Origin: Methanocorpusculum parvum
Lineage (GTDB): Archaea > Halobacteriota > Methanomicrobia > Methanomicrobiales > Methanocorpusculaceae
Assembly: GCA_002287215.1 (NCBI GenBank)
Contig: LMVO01000043.1
Span: 1-64,000, forward strand
Length of the DNA: 64,000 nucleotides
Direction: 5' to 3'
Positions 53,757 to 62,877 of the stretch are shown here, one piece after another. The stretch's first letter is position 1. Each line of letters opens with the position of its first letter. The position numbers were made by a program, and so were the translations under genes. The notes beneath the pieces are model-generated. The model was given only the letters and a program-made list of their open reading frames with translations, ran no database searches and was not told where the DNA came from.

Positions 53757-54464
53757 ATGGGAGAGATCAGCGACGGATTTATCGAAGCCGTAACACTTAT
53801 CGTTACTTTGAACCCGGAGATCCTGGAAATTGCCGGCAGAAGTCTGTATGTTTCCGTTGCGGCAACCCTGGTCGCGGCGCTGGTCGCCATCCCTCTTGGC
53901 GCTCTTATTTATTATTATGATTTCCGCGGCAAACGTGCCGTGATCAATATCGTCCAGACCTTATATGCTCTGCCGACCGTGATCGTCGGACTGCTGGTCT
54001 ATCTTCTTGTCTCCTATTCAGGACCCCTCGGCTCCTTAAATCTCCTCTATACGACCAATGCGATGATCATTGCCCAGGTCATTTTAGTCTCCCCGCTGAT
54101 CATCGGATTCACGGTTGCCGGCCTTACGGGTCTGGATAAAGAGATGAAATACACCACCCTGGCCCTGAATGCACGCGCCTACCGCGCCCTGCTGACCCTG
54201 GTGCGGGAAGCGAAGTTTGCCATCCTTTCTGCAGTCGTGCTGGCATTTGGCCGGGCGATCGCCGAAGTCGGGGCCGTGATGATGGTTGGAGGAAACATCC
54301 GGCACTTTACCCGGACCCTGACGACCGCCATCACGCTCAATACCTCTATGGGGGACTTTGCCATGTCGATAGCGTTGGGAATTATCCTGCTGACGATCGC
54401 CCTGATCGTAAACCTCGGTGTCAATGTACTTCAGCATTATAACGGGAGGGTGAAGGATGAGTGA
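53757..54464 (+). CDS. tupB: Tungstate ABC transporter permease
   Basis: 235 residues with about five transmembrane helices and the EAA-loop for the ATPase (LNARAYRALLTLVREAKFAILSAVVLAFGRAIAEVGAVMMVGG). The last 8 bases overlap the tupC start. The 51-base gap from tupA includes a T8 run after the tupA stop that may partly uncouple it. Confidence 0.93.
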   Translation: MGEISDGFIEAVTLIVTLNPEILEIAGRSLYVSVAATLVAALVAIPLGALIYYYDFRGKRAVINIVQTLYALPTVIVGLLVYLLVSYSGPLGSLNLLYTTNAMIIAQVILVSPLIIGFTVAGLTGLDKEMKYTTLALNARAYRALLTLVREAKFAILSAVVLAFGRAIAEVGAVMMVGGNIRHFTRTLTTAITLNTSMGDFAMSIALGIILLTIALIVNLGVNVLQHYNGRVKDE

Positions 54465-55524
54465 AGATATCCTTACCGTCCGCGGTCTTGCAAAAAGCTA
54501 CAGCAAAAAAGAGGTCGTCCGCCCCCTGGACCTCTCGGTGAAAAAAGGCGAGATACTGGCGATCATCGGACCATCCGGCGCCGGAAAAAGTACGCTGATG
54601 CGGATGATGGATACGATCGAACCGCCTTCACAGGGGGAGATGTGCATCTTCGGTGAACCCGTAACCAAACACTCGGTGCACAGGATACGGGGAAGGATGG
54701 GGATGCTGTTTCAAAAGACGGTGCTGTTTGACCGGACCGTCGCTGAAAATGTCGAACTGGGTCTTTCATACCGGCATCTGCCTAAAATAGAGAGGGGAGA
54801 GAGGGTCGCCGCGATCCTGGAACATATGGGTCTGAGCCGGTTTGCAGAACGCGGGGCACGTACCCTTTCAGGCGGCGAAGGTCAGCGTATCTCATTTGCC
54901 CGCGTCCTGGTGACCCGGCCGGAGATCCTGTTTCTGGATGAACCAACGGCAAATCTGGATCCGGTCTCGACCCGGATCCTGGAAGAGATGATCATCCGGG
55001 AAAACCGGGAAAACAAGACGACAATCATCATCAACACCCATGATCAGGCTCAGGGTCAGCGGCTCGCCGACCGGATCGCCGTGATGATGGACGGGACATT
55101 CGTCCAGATCGGATCGGCTGATGAAGTGTTTTATCATCCAATCAGCGGGAAGGTGGCAAAGTTCGTCGGGATTCAAAACATCTTCACCGGTCATGTCAGA
55201 GACGGGGAGGTCGTATCTTCTCAGGTCAGCTTCTGTCAGGTCCCCGTATCATTGGCGGGGAACGTGCAGAACGTGCAGATCATGCTGCGCGCCGAAGACA
55301 TCGCTCTTTCGAAAACAGGGATCACGGGAGACCGGAGATCCGTGTCAGGCGTCGTCATCTCATCGGCCAGGTCAGGGGCTTTTCTGGAGGTCAGTGTGAA
55401 TGCCGGCTGTCTTTTCACGGTCATCGTGCCGTTCAGACAGACCGGGGATGTGTATGCTCCCGGGGAACGTGTCTGGATCGGCTGGCGGTCTGATGTGGTC
55501 CATGTGATACCCGATACATCATAA
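54457..55524 (+). CDS. tupC: Tungstate ABC transporter ATP-binding protein
   Basis: 355 residues. Walker A GPSGAGKST, signature LSGGEGQR, Walker B ILFLDEPTANLDP, and switch histidine NTHDQAQ; the C-terminal third (after about 240) is a TOBE-like oxyanion-sensing domain, which may provide feedback by tungstate or molybdate. Ends 36 bases before a small HTH gene. Confidence 0.95.
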   Translation: MSEDILTVRGLAKSYSKKEVVRPLDLSVKKGEILAIIGPSGAGKSTLMRMMDTIEPPSQGEMCIFGEPVTKHSVHRIRGRMGMLFQKTVLFDRTVAENVELGLSYRHLPKIERGERVAAILEHMGLSRFAERGARTLSGGEGQRISFARVLVTRPEILFLDEPTANLDPVSTRILEEMIIRENRENKTTIIINTHDQAQGQRLADRIAVMMDGTFVQIGSADEVFYHPISGKVAKFVGIQNIFTGHVRDGEVVSSQVSFCQVPVSLAGNVQNVQIMLRAEDIALSKTGITGDRRSVSGVVISSARSGAFLEVSVNAGCLFTVIVPFRQTGDVYAPGERVWIGWRSDVVHVIPDTS

Positions 55525-55559
55525 CCATCAAGAGGACAGCGTGTCAATATACTATTCAG

Positions 55560-55904
55560 ATGGCACAACCTCTTTCAGAAGATGCGATTTTTGCGTGCGG
55601 CAGAAAACTCCTGATCGCTGAAGGAAAGATCTCCTTCACCGTCAGCTCCGACGGGCTTGAAGTGAAGTTCCCGACGACCCGCAAGATATCTGCCGAACTG
55701 GATGTGCCGCATTATTATGTTCTCCCCTATTTTGCCGGACTTGAAGCGAACGGGTATCTGACCCGTACCGAACGGGTAGGCATCTTTACAACGCCTGCGG
55801 GATCGCGCCGCCTCTTTACCGGTGTATCGGATGAAGAGCTCAGCGAGATCGAGGGGATCCTTGGAAAAAAAGTACTGGATGCTCTTTTCGAGAGGGACGA
55901 ATAG
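55560..55904 (+). CDS. Conserved hypothetical winged-helix protein after tupC
   Basis: 114 residues. The segment VKFPTTRKISAELDVPHYYVLPYFAGLEANGYLTRTERVGI reads as a winged-helix DNA-binding domain. Follows tupC by 35 bases; possibly a regulator of the transporter operon (inference). No named family. Confidence 0.7.
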   Translation: MAQPLSEDAIFACGRKLLIAEGKISFTVSSDGLEVKFPTTRKISAELDVPHYYVLPYFAGLEANGYLTRTERVGIFTTPAGSRRLFTGVSDEELSEIEGILGKKVLDALFERDE

Positions 55905-55980
55905 AGCCGGCGCTCATAAGCTGACGGCTGTTTTTTCCGGTCAGATAAAAAAAATATCAAAATTTTATCAATAAAAAAAA

Positions 55981-57201
55981 TCAGAGTTTCTGTCCGCATT
56001 CCGGACAGAATTTTGTTCCCGAAGGAACCGCGGCATTGCACTGCGGACATTTTCGCAAGGTCTCAACTTTCGTGCCGCACTCCGGACAGAACTTCGCCCC
56101 GGGCATGAGGGCTGCGCCGCAGTTTGTGCAGGCCGATTTGCCTGCAGGGACCATCTTCTGTCCGCACTCCGGGCAGAACTTCGTGCCTGCAGGAACTTTT
56201 GCCCCGCAGCTGCTGCATGTCTCCATATTCTCTGCCGGATTTGGCTCTGCTGTCTGGCCTGCGCCCGGCTGGCCGCCGAAAGGAGCCGGCTGACTTCCGG
56301 CGCCTGCCATCCCCTGTCCCATCATATTTCCCATACTCATTCCGGCACCCATACCGGCGCCCATCATGGCAAATCCTGATCCTTCGCCTCCTTTTGCAGC
56401 GCCCTGTCCGATGCCCTCAATGGCTTTTCCGGACTGATACTGGATGTAATTCACCCCGAGTGCCGACATCGCCCCGCGCTTGTTGATCGCTTCCTGGACC
56501 TCTTCGGGCATGTTGATGTTCAGGCCGGCGAACTTCATGATCTTGAGACCATAGACCTCAGTCTCGGTCGTCAGTTTGCCAAGGCAGAGCTGTTCGATCT
56601 CCTGCAGATAAGCAGGCATATCCAAAACGCCCATCTGTTTTTTGGCCTTCAGTTCGCCGAGGGTATCATTCAGAATAGTGACGATCTGGGACTTGAGCCA
56701 GTCAACGATCTCTGCCGAGGTCGTGATCCCTTTTGTTCCGACGAACTGGGTGATCAAAAGAAGCGGATCGACGACCTTATAGGAAAACTGGCCGAAGATC
56801 CTGAGCTGGACAACGCCAAAGTCCACATCGCGGAATGCGAGCGGCTGGGGTGTTCCGAACTTATCCCGGAACTCACGCTTCTGGGCCCAGTAGAACTCAC
56901 CGATCTGGACATTGCCGACCACGGTCCCGAGAATGTTTTTCAGGACAGGAATATTCTGCGTCGTCAGGGCGTACCGGTCGGGCCGGTCGAAAACTGCGAG
57001 GGCTTTTCCGTCACGGAAAAAAATACCGTATTCGTCTTCACGGACGAGCACGTTATCGTTCCACATAACGTTTCTTGGGAGCCGCCACATGACGTTCTCA
57101 CCTTTCTGATCCTCGACCCAGTAGAAACCTTTTCGGGAATCTGCACCTTCGATGTCAGAACCCGAACCGATATTCTTGTTTGTTTTAGAGAAGAATGCCA
57201 T
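55981..57201 (-). CDS. SPFH/band-7-like protein with three C-terminal zinc ribbons
   Basis: 406 residues. Residues 1-250 are the SPFH-like (YdjI-type) domain (LPRNVMWNDNVLVREDEYGIFF, LRIFGQFSYKV, LKIMKFAGLNI). Residues 260-310 are glycine- and methionine-rich, then three zinc ribbons of the CxxC-x10-14-CPECG type near 320-340, 353-375 and 386-402. It is a probable membrane-associated scaffold. Overlaps the upstream coiled-coil gene by one base (TAATG) and ends the six-gene operon. Confidence 0.88.
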   Translation of the reverse strand: MAFFSKTNKNIGSGSDIEGADSRKGFYWVEDQKGENVMWRLPRNVMWNDNVLVREDEYGIFFRDGKALAVFDRPDRYALTTQNIPVLKNILGTVVGNVQIGEFYWAQKREFRDKFGTPQPLAFRDVDFGVVQLRIFGQFSYKVVDPLLLITQFVGTKGITTSAEIVDWLKSQIVTILNDTLGELKAKKQMGVLDMPAYLQEIEQLCLGKLTTETEVYGLKIMKFAGLNINMPEEVQEAINKRGAMSALGVNYIQYQSGKAIEGIGQGAAKGGEGSGFAMMGAGMGAGMSMGNMMGQGMAGAGSQPAPFGGQPGAGQTAEPNPAENMETCSSCGAKVPAGTKFCPECGQKMVPAGKSACTNCGAALMPGAKFCPECGTKVETLRKCPQCNAAVPSGTKFCPECGQKL

Positions 57202-57740
57202 CAGAATGCACCTATTCCTGCCATATCTACGCAGCGTCTGTCAAATATCACGGTAAATTCACCAAATCCTTCCCGGATCTCGCGAAGAAGGGAGGCAGTT
57301 TTCACAAAATTCCCGGTCCCGGCACTGCCGGATGCGGCCTTTGCCAGGTCGCCAAGCCCGCGTATCCCGTCGATCAGCGCGAGATCATACTCGTAGAGCG
57401 CATTCAGCTCGGTCTTTTTGATCCGGGCTGCCGGCGAGATGCCGGTGTATCCCTGTTCTGCGTGACGGATCTTTGCCTCGGCGGTTTTTGCCTGGGAGAT
57501 CACGGCTGCCAGATCGTTCATGAGATCGAGTTCGAGCGCTCTGGATGCTGACTCGCGGGTCATCTCCAGAGGCAGAAGAACAGTGTTTTTCAGTTCATCA
57601 GCGATCTGCTGACGAAGCATCGAGTCGGCGATCCGGATATCCTCCTTTTGCCGGTATCCGCGAAATCCCGGGATACACAGCTGGATCTTTTTGATAAGAC
57701 CCCGGTCTTCCTCAACTTTGTCTCGTAAATCTACTGTCAT
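57201..57740 (-). CDS. Helical coiled-coil protein of the SPFH-zinc-ribbon operon
   Basis: 179 residues, almost wholly helical with a GFRGYRQKEDIRIADSMLRQQIADEL segment near 25-50 and long amphipathic helices after it. The GYRxKExRRxAD opening is shared with small proteins linked to SPFH genes in several bacteria, as I recall. Function unknown; probable partner of the SPFH protein. Confidence 0.7.
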   Translation of the reverse strand: MTVDLRDKVEEDRGLIKKIQLCIPGFRGYRQKEDIRIADSMLRQQIADELKNTVLLPLEMTRESASRALELDLMNDLAAVISQAKTAEAKIRHAEQGYTGISPAARIKKTELNALYEYDLALIDGIRGLGDLAKAASGSAGTGNFVKTASLLREIREGFGEFTVIFDRRCVDMAGIGAF

Positions 57741-57747
57741 AATCCAC

Positions 57748-58092
57748 TTATTTTTTCAATATCAGGAAAAGTATGGCTCCTGCCGCCACGATCACCAGTG
57801 CTGCGCCGATCAGGATCGGGGCAGTAAGAACCGGGAAAACTGTTGTCAGCAGTCCCTGGACGAGGAGGATCACTCCTGCGAGGATCAGGAACAGGGGAAA
57901 AACCGGTGAGACCCGTTTGCCCATGAACATGGCAAGACAAAGCGAGATCACGCCGACCCCCGTCAGAAAGATGCCTGTACCTTCCCAGAATCCGACCGCC
58001 GGTACAAGATATGTCACCAGAATGGAAACACCAAGCATCAGGATGACTGACGCCCATATCAGGTGCATGCGTTTATCTTCAACATCACTCAT
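57748..58092 (-). CDS. Four-helix membrane protein of the SPFH-zinc-ribbon operon
   Basis: 114 residues with three to four hydrophobic helices (LIWASVILMLGVSILVTYL, GIFLTGVGVISLCLAMFM, FPLFLILAGVILLVQG, APILIGAALVIVAAGAI). No family recognised. Overlaps the zinc-ribbon gene before it by 8 bases. Confidence 0.75.
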   Translation of the reverse strand: MSDVEDKRMHLIWASVILMLGVSILVTYLVPAVGFWEGTGIFLTGVGVISLCLAMFMGKRVSPVFPLFLILAGVILLVQGLLTTVFPVLTAPILIGAALVIVAAGAILFLILKK

Positions 58093-58678
58093 GAGAGATA
58101 CCTAATATATATGTATCATTGATTTTGTATGCAGGCAGATAAAGCACTTTGGTGCTGTTTATTTTAAAGTCATACTCAAGTGTCTGCAGGGTCCCGGGGA
58201 TCTCCGTTTCATACCGAAGGAACAGGAACTCCGCATTCTCTCCGGCGATCCCCTTCTCCATCGTCATTACCGCACGCTTTGCTCCTTTGAACCCGGAAAC
58301 GAACGTGAGTTCCGGCTGATCGAGCGTGAGGTCCATGTTCCATTTCCTGCAGGAATCTTCGGGAAGTGCGGCGGCGCAGACATAGAAGTCCCGGGTGCCC
58401 CTCATCTGTTTCCTGTCGGTGATAAACCGGGAGATCCTGCCGCCGGAGATGCTCTCTTTTTTGACATTCAGATCAGCATTCACGATCCAGAAGGGAACAT
58501 AGATAAGTTCCTCCGACCGGTTTTCGGCCGGGGCGGCGATTGAGTAGGAGACATCTCCTACGGTTCCGTCTGCAAACAGACTGATCCTTCCGCAGTGACT
58601 GCAGGCAAGCATCATGTCGCGTTCCTTGGATTTGAGCGGCGCACCGCACCCCGGGCATTTTAGTTCTTTTAACAGCAT
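58085..58678 (-). CDS. Single zinc-ribbon protein, short paralogue
   Basis: 197 residues. N-terminal zinc ribbon CPGCGAPL...CSHCG, followed by a middle region with the VPFWIVN motif and a C-terminal strand part ending YLPAYKINDTYI. It resembles the two larger proteins upstream but lacks their C-terminal membrane part. It starts 12 bases after the next gene's stop. Confidence 0.75.
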   Translation of the reverse strand: MLLKELKCPGCGAPLKSKERDMMLACSHCGRISLFADGTVGDVSYSIAAPAENRSEELIYVPFWIVNADLNVKKESISGGRISRFITDRKQMRGTRDFYVCAAALPEDSCRKWNMDLTLDQPELTFVSGFKGAKRAVMTMEKGIAGENAEFLFLRYETEIPGTLQTLEYDFKINSTKVLYLPAYKINDTYILGISHE

Positions 58679-58690
58679 CTCAGATCACCT

Positions 58691-59722
58691 TTATTTGAAG
58701 TAGTCATATGTTTCATTGTAGATCGGCTGTACTTTTTTCTGGGTCCTGCCTGACTTCAATCCTTTTCCGTTCACTGCTCCCTCAAGGATCTCATCACCGT
58801 ATCTGAACCGGTTATAGAAGTAGCCGAGAAGAGCGACGGCGGCCACGATCCCGACAACGAGAACGCCGATACCTACATCTGTCCCTTCGGTCACGATCGC
58901 AAGACCAATACCGAACCCTGCAAGTCCGCCGGAAAGAGCGCCTCCGATACCGGCAGCGGTACTTTGGCTGCCTGCATTTCCCGGCGCCCTGCCCGAGACG
59001 ACCCGTGCGGTGATTCCGTCCACGGTCGCAAAGTAGGTCCGGCCCTCATAGGAGTATCTGACGATCCAGAAGGGATAATAGACCAGCGTGAATGCTTTCG
59101 GGAAGAAGAACGACTTCGAGAAGTAGATCTTGTCCATCCTCGCTCCCCCGTCTTCGACTGCGGTCTGCCGGATGGCCCGTCCTCCGGCCTCGTATGCGTT
59201 GTCACGCGAAGAGGTGACGCCGAAGGTGACGATCTCCTGATCATCATAGGAAATTGCCTGTGCGCGTTCCGGGATCACGATGCTTTGGATCCCGAGGTCT
59301 CCCGTTTCACAGGCGATTTCCGAGTAGATGTACTCCCGGTTGATCAGTGCTTCGCGGGGGATCTCGACCTTCTGGTTGTCTTTGCCCCGTCTCTCCTCCT
59401 CGATACCGCAGACGCATGCTTTTCCCCGGGCGATCAGCCGCCAGAACGGAAGATACATGGGGTATGCCTCGGTAACTTGTGCGGTTTGGACAAGATCCTG
59501 TGCTTTCGGACCGGTCTTCCACCAGTCTCTGACTTTTGCAAGGGCCTTGTCTTTATCGACCGTCATTTTGTACATGACTTTGTTTGCGCCCTCGTCGGTC
59601 GTCAGTGCGAACACGGACTCGCAGAACTTGCACAGGACCAGATCCTCTCCCTCTTCACACTGCACCTGACCTCCGCACGAGGGGCAGGTCATCGAGACAA
59701 GGATCTTTTGCGCTTCAGTCAT
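58691..59722 (-). CDS. Zinc-ribbon membrane protein, larger paralogue
   Basis: 343 residues. Zinc ribbon CPSCGGQV...CKFCESVF at the N-terminus, a central domain whose end LVYYPFWIVRYSYEGRTYFATVDGI contains a motif shared with its neighbours, then a glycine-rich double transmembrane region (about 250-300) and a charged tail. Overlaps the next gene by 4 bases. Function unknown. Confidence 0.8.
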   Translation of the reverse strand: MTEAQKILVSMTCPSCGGQVQCEEGEDLVLCKFCESVFALTTDEGANKVMYKMTVDKDKALAKVRDWWKTGPKAQDLVQTAQVTEAYPMYLPFWRLIARGKACVCGIEEERRGKDNQKVEIPREALINREYIYSEIACETGDLGIQSIVIPERAQAISYDDQEIVTFGVTSSRDNAYEAGGRAIRQTAVEDGGARMDKIYFSKSFFFPKAFTLVYYPFWIVRYSYEGRTYFATVDGITARVVSGRAPGNAGSQSTAAGIGGALSGGLAGFGIGLAIVTEGTDVGIGVLVVGIVAAVALLGYFYNRFRYGDEILEGAVNGKGLKSGRTQKKVQPIYNETYDYFK

Positions 59723-60492
59723 TCTGCTTTCACCTCCGCGTCAGCAGGTTTTTGTCTTTCGACCACCCGGGCCGCAAGAAGTTTTCCTGCGAAAAATCCG
59801 GCGATCACCAGAACGAAAAATATCGGGCTGACCATAATTCCAAGAATGCCGCCAAGCAGCCCGAGCGTGAATGCAAGTCCCATGACTGCGATGTAGGCGC
59901 CCGAACTCCGGGTCGGCGATGAGGTCGTATAGACCGCGCCGGATGATCCGTCGACGACCGCCTGATAAGCGGCGCCCTTATACGTGTAGGCGATCTCATA
60001 GATCGGGAAGTAGACGAGTGCCTGGTCGATAGGCGTGCCGGTGAGTTCGGGGAGATATGAATCGATCGCGATGTCCGGCTGGATCACGTCGGCTCCTTTC
60101 GTCGATGCATTCGCATCATATATGACGATATTTCCGGGAGGGATGGTCAGATCCTGCATTCCCGGAAGAAGTGTTCCCTTTGCCGGTTTTACAAACACGG
60201 CCTCTTTGCCGTTCACCGTCCGGCGGAATCTGAATACCGGGAAGAACTCCTTTGCAAACTTTGTGATATTTGCAGATGATTCGAGATCTTTTGCCTGTGC
60301 CGGACCGGCTGTCCAGCGTTTAAAGATACCTTTTGCCGCATTCTCGTCGATGGAGAAGGGGAGCAGATAAAAAAACAGCGCAGAGCGCCTGTCGATATAG
60401 GTGACGGTCCCGCAGAACGAACAGGTCGCCATCTGCGTTCCGGGTTTGACCTGAAGTGATGCGCCGCACTTTGGGCACTGAAAATCGGGCAT
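59719..60492 (-). CDS. Zinc-ribbon membrane protein, second paralogue
   Basis: 257 residues. Zinc ribbon CPKCGASLQ...CSFCG, central domain with LVYFPIYEIAYTYKGAAYQAVVDG (the same motif as in the gene downstream), two transmembrane helices near 205-245. First gene of the SPFH operon; the 60493-60540 gap to the TPR gene is short, so that gene may be part of it. Confidence 0.82.
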   Translation of the reverse strand: MPDFQCPKCGASLQVKPGTQMATCSFCGTVTYIDRRSALFFYLLPFSIDENAAKGIFKRWTAGPAQAKDLESSANITKFAKEFFPVFRFRRTVNGKEAVFVKPAKGTLLPGMQDLTIPPGNIVIYDANASTKGADVIQPDIAIDSYLPELTGTPIDQALVYFPIYEIAYTYKGAAYQAVVDGSSGAVYTTSSPTRSSGAYIAVMGLAFTLGLLGGILGIMVSPIFFVLVIAGFFAGKLLAARVVERQKPADAEVKAE

Positions 60493-60540
60493 ATAATTTT
60501 CTTGGCGTCTTAGCGGATAAGGATATCTTCCTGCCGGGAC

Positions 60541-60861
60541 TCAGAGATCGCTGAGCCGGAGAAGACAGGCCGCCCTCTTCTCAGAGGCGCCGAGTTTTTC
60601 AAAACATGCGGCCAGGTTTTCCAGCGAGGTTCTGTCGTCCGGGGAAAGGATCAGTGCACGCTCGAAAGCGCTGACTGCGTCACCGTATTTTTCCAGGGCA
60701 AAGAGCGCGGCTCCCCTTCCTTTCCATGCTTCGGCATCGTTTGGCAGAAGTTCCGTCAACCGAAGGTATGCTTCGGCTGCTTTCTCATAGCGTTCCTCTG
60801 AAAACAGCGACTCGGCGGTCGTTTTCCAGAAGACAGGGTTGTTGGTCGGGTGAAATGTCAT
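60541..60861 (-). CDS. Small TPR protein
   Basis: 106 residues with three tetratricopeptide repeats (SEERYEKAAEAYLRLTELLPNDAEAWKGRGAALFAL and later YGDAVSAFERALILSPDDRTSLENLAACFEKLG). Protein-protein interaction scaffold. It lies just upstream of the zinc-ribbon operon on the same strand and may belong to it. Confidence 0.9.
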   Translation of the reverse strand: MTFHPTNNPVFWKTTAESLFSEERYEKAAEAYLRLTELLPNDAEAWKGRGAALFALEKYGDAVSAFERALILSPDDRTSLENLAACFEKLGASEKRAACLLRLSDL

Positions 60862-60934
60862 AATGAAACTGCAGAAAATTTCGTATGTAAAAGGGTCATG
60901 ATCTGGATGGGCAGCACATAGATGCCGCCGGAAA

Positions 60935-61007
60935 TGCTGATATCGGGATTCGAACCCGAGTCGCCGGCGTGAAAGGCCGGCATGATTGGCCTCTACACTA
61001 TATCAGC
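60935..61007 (-). tRNA. tRNA-Glu (anticodon TTC)
   Basis: A 73-base cloverleaf on the minus strand. The acceptor stem GCTGATA pairs with TATCAGC, the anticodon stem CCGGC/GCCGG encloses the loop CTTTCAC with anticodon TTC, and the T-arm is GGGTTCGAATCCC. The discriminator is A and no CCA is encoded. No intron. Reads GAA codons. Confidence 0.95.
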
Positions 61008-61033
61008 TCAAACTGCCTATAATAGTCAACGCT

Positions 61034-61044
61034 GAATTATAAAA
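61034..61044 (-). promoter_or_regulatory. Promoter of the tRNA-Glu gene
   Basis: On the minus strand TTTTTATAATT lies 27-37 bases before the tRNA 5' end, the spacing of an archaeal TATA box. Confidence 0.6.
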
Positions 61045-61076
61045 AGATTTTTGTTTGACCCTGTGTGATTTCGGGG

Positions 61077-61940
61077 TCAGTATGCATCGCCGGAGTTCTG
61101 CGTCTCCGTCTGGAATGCGGCAAGAAGTTTTTTGTAGACTGGGCCTGGAACGCCGTTTCCGATCATTCTGCCGTCTATTTTGGTGATCGCACAGATTTCC
61201 GCTGCCGTTCCCGTGACCAGGACCTCGTCTGCGGTGTAGAGATCGAAGAGTCCAAGTTCGCAGATCTCAAAGGGGATCGCAAGTTTCGCGCAGATGTCGA
61301 GAAGAACGCTGCGGGTGATGCCTTTGAGGTTGTTGATGGTCGGAGGGGTGGAGAGAACGCCGTTTTTGATGAGGTAGATGTTGTCGCCTGAGCCTTCTGC
61401 CAGTTTGCCTGTTCGGTCGAGGAAGATCGCCTCGTCGCCCCCTTTATAGTTTGCCTCGATTTTGCCGAGGATATTGTTGAGGTAGTTGAGGGACTTGATG
61501 TTGGGCGGAAGGGTGTCCGGAGGGTTTCTTCTCACACAGACGGTGACGGCGGTCAGGCCGGTCTCATACAGATCGCCGTACATCGCACCCCAGGCTGAAG
61601 CGGCGCAGATGATCGTGGGATTTTCACAGTGTCGGGGATCGAGACCCATCGTTCCTTTTCCGCGGGAGATGATCGGTCGGATGTAGGCATCCTTCAGATC
61701 ATTTTTCCGCAGTGTTTCCTTGATGATCTCGGCCATCTCGGCGCGGGTGATCCCGGGATTGAGATCGATAGCCTTGGCTGAGTCGAAGAGACGGTCAACG
61801 TGTTCACTAAGACGGAACACACGGCCGTTGTATGCCCTGATCCCTTCGAACACACCGTCCCCGTAAAGGAACCCGTGGTCAAAGATCGAGACAGTTGCCT
61901 GATCTTCAGGAACATATTTCCCGTTTATGTAAACTAACAT
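61077..61940 (-). CDS. ilvE: Branched-chain amino acid aminotransferase
   Basis: 287 residues, fold-type IV PLP aminotransferase: [12 protein letters not shown], the catalytic K149 in [25 protein letters not shown], and the C-terminal PLP-phosphate segment [18 protein letters not shown]. Makes leucine, isoleucine and valine. The start at 61940 is well placed at [10 protein letters not shown]. Separate from the tRNA by about 70 bases. Confidence 0.96.
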   Translation of the reverse strand: MLVYINGKYVPEDQATVSIFDHGFLYGDGVFEGIRAYNGRVFRLSEHVDRLFDSAKAIDLNPGITRAEMAEIIKETLRKNDLKDAYIRPIISRGKGTMGLDPRHCENPTIICAASAWGAMYGDLYETGLTAVTVCVRRNPPDTLPPNIKSLNYLNNILGKIEANYKGGDEAIFLDRTGKLAEGSGDNIYLIKNGVLSTPPTINNLKGITRSVLLDICAKLAIPFEICELGLFDLYTADEVLVTGTAAEICAITKIDGRMIGNGVPGPVYKKLLAAFQTETQNSGDAY

Positions 61941-62084
61941 GATAAATTATATGTGATGTGGTATGATATAGGATTTTGGTCTCCCTAATGAGGGCGCCTG
62001 AACTCCTGTGTTTCTTCAGTCAGTATTCCCGGGGAAAAACGTGATTCACCGGGCGATGCGGACCCCTCGGTCCGGGTGCGTCAG

Positions 62085-62096
62085 CTACTTATATAG
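62085..62096 (+). promoter_or_regulatory. TATA box of the FKBP gene
   Basis: CTACTTATATAG at 62085-62096, about 20-32 bases before the ATG at 62117. The rest of the 175-base gap (61941-62116) holds a short hairpin GGACC-CCTC-GGTCC (62061-62074), otherwise nothing. Confidence 0.5.
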
Positions 62097-62116
62097 TCAG
62101 AGCCCACAAAAACGGT

Positions 62117-62560
62117 ATGTCAGTACAAAACGGCAATACCATTCGCGTACATTACATCGGCGAACTTCTCGACGGCACACGCTTCGACTCATCGGAGGGC
62201 CGTGACCCCCTCGAGTTTATCGTTGGTTCCGGCATGGTGGTCCCGGGGTTCGATGCCGCGGTTCTCGGAATGGAGATCGGCGAAACAAAATCGGTGACGA
62301 TTTCTCCGGCAGATGCATACGGTGAAAAGACCGATGAGATGACCGTGGAGATTCCTCGCGGAGAGTTTGGCGAAGGGTTCACCGCAGAACCGGGCGAACA
62401 GCTGATGATCCAGCTTGGCGACGGAAACCAGATCCCGGTGACCATCACAAAGATCGATGAGGACACGGTGACGCTTGACGCAAATCATCCTCTGGCGGGC
62501 AAGACCCTTGTGTTTACGATCACTCTGGCAGAGATCCTTGAAACGAACCCCGACGCGTAA
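62117..62560 (+). CDS. FKBP-type peptidyl-prolyl isomerase (short, SlyD-like)
   Basis: 147 residues. The FKBP domain with the insert-in-flap of archaeal/SlyD proteins: GNTIRVHYIGELLDGTRFDSS, VPGFDAAVLGMEIGE, AYGEKTDEM then a chaperone-like insert, and DANHPLAGKTLVF. Cytoplasmic. A second isomerase of a different family sits at 123-581. Confidence 0.96.
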   Translation: MSVQNGNTIRVHYIGELLDGTRFDSSEGRDPLEFIVGSGMVVPGFDAAVLGMEIGETKSVTISPADAYGEKTDEMTVEIPRGEFGEGFTAEPGEQLMIQLGDGNQIPVTITKIDEDTVTLDANHPLAGKTLVFTITLAEILETNPDA

Positions 62561-62598
62561 TTATTCATAGCTTCAGGCCATACATCTTAACTACGATT

Positions 62599-62877
62599 AT
62601 GCCGCAGATAACCATACGCTCGTTTGCCAGATTTCGTGAACTTTTCGGAGAGGTGAATACTCTCAGCGTCCCGGAGGGGACGTCTGTTCTGGGCGCTCTT
62701 CTGGCTTTTGCAAAGACACAGAAAGACGGAATGGACGAACTCTTCCCTAAAGGGGCGTTTGGATCACACATTATTCTTATGTATAACCGGGAACGGATCG
62801 ATTCCGACGATGCAAAGACCCTTCATACGGCAGAGGGTGACGAGATCGTGATCTATCCGCCGGTTTCCGGAGGATGA
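62599..62877 (+). CDS. MoaD/ThiS-like ubiquitin-fold sulfur carrier
   Basis: 92 residues ending in the double glycine YPPVSGG that is thiocarboxylated or conjugated. Central FGEVNTLSVPEGTSV strand and LFPKGAFG are typical of the fold. With moaE overlapping by 4 bases it is the small molybdopterin synthase subunit; a SAMP-type protein-modifier role is possible. Confidence 0.92.
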   Translation: MPQITIRSFARFRELFGEVNTLSVPEGTSVLGALLAFAKTQKDGMDELFPKGAFGSHIILMYNRERIDSDDAKTLHTAEGDEIVIYPPVSGG

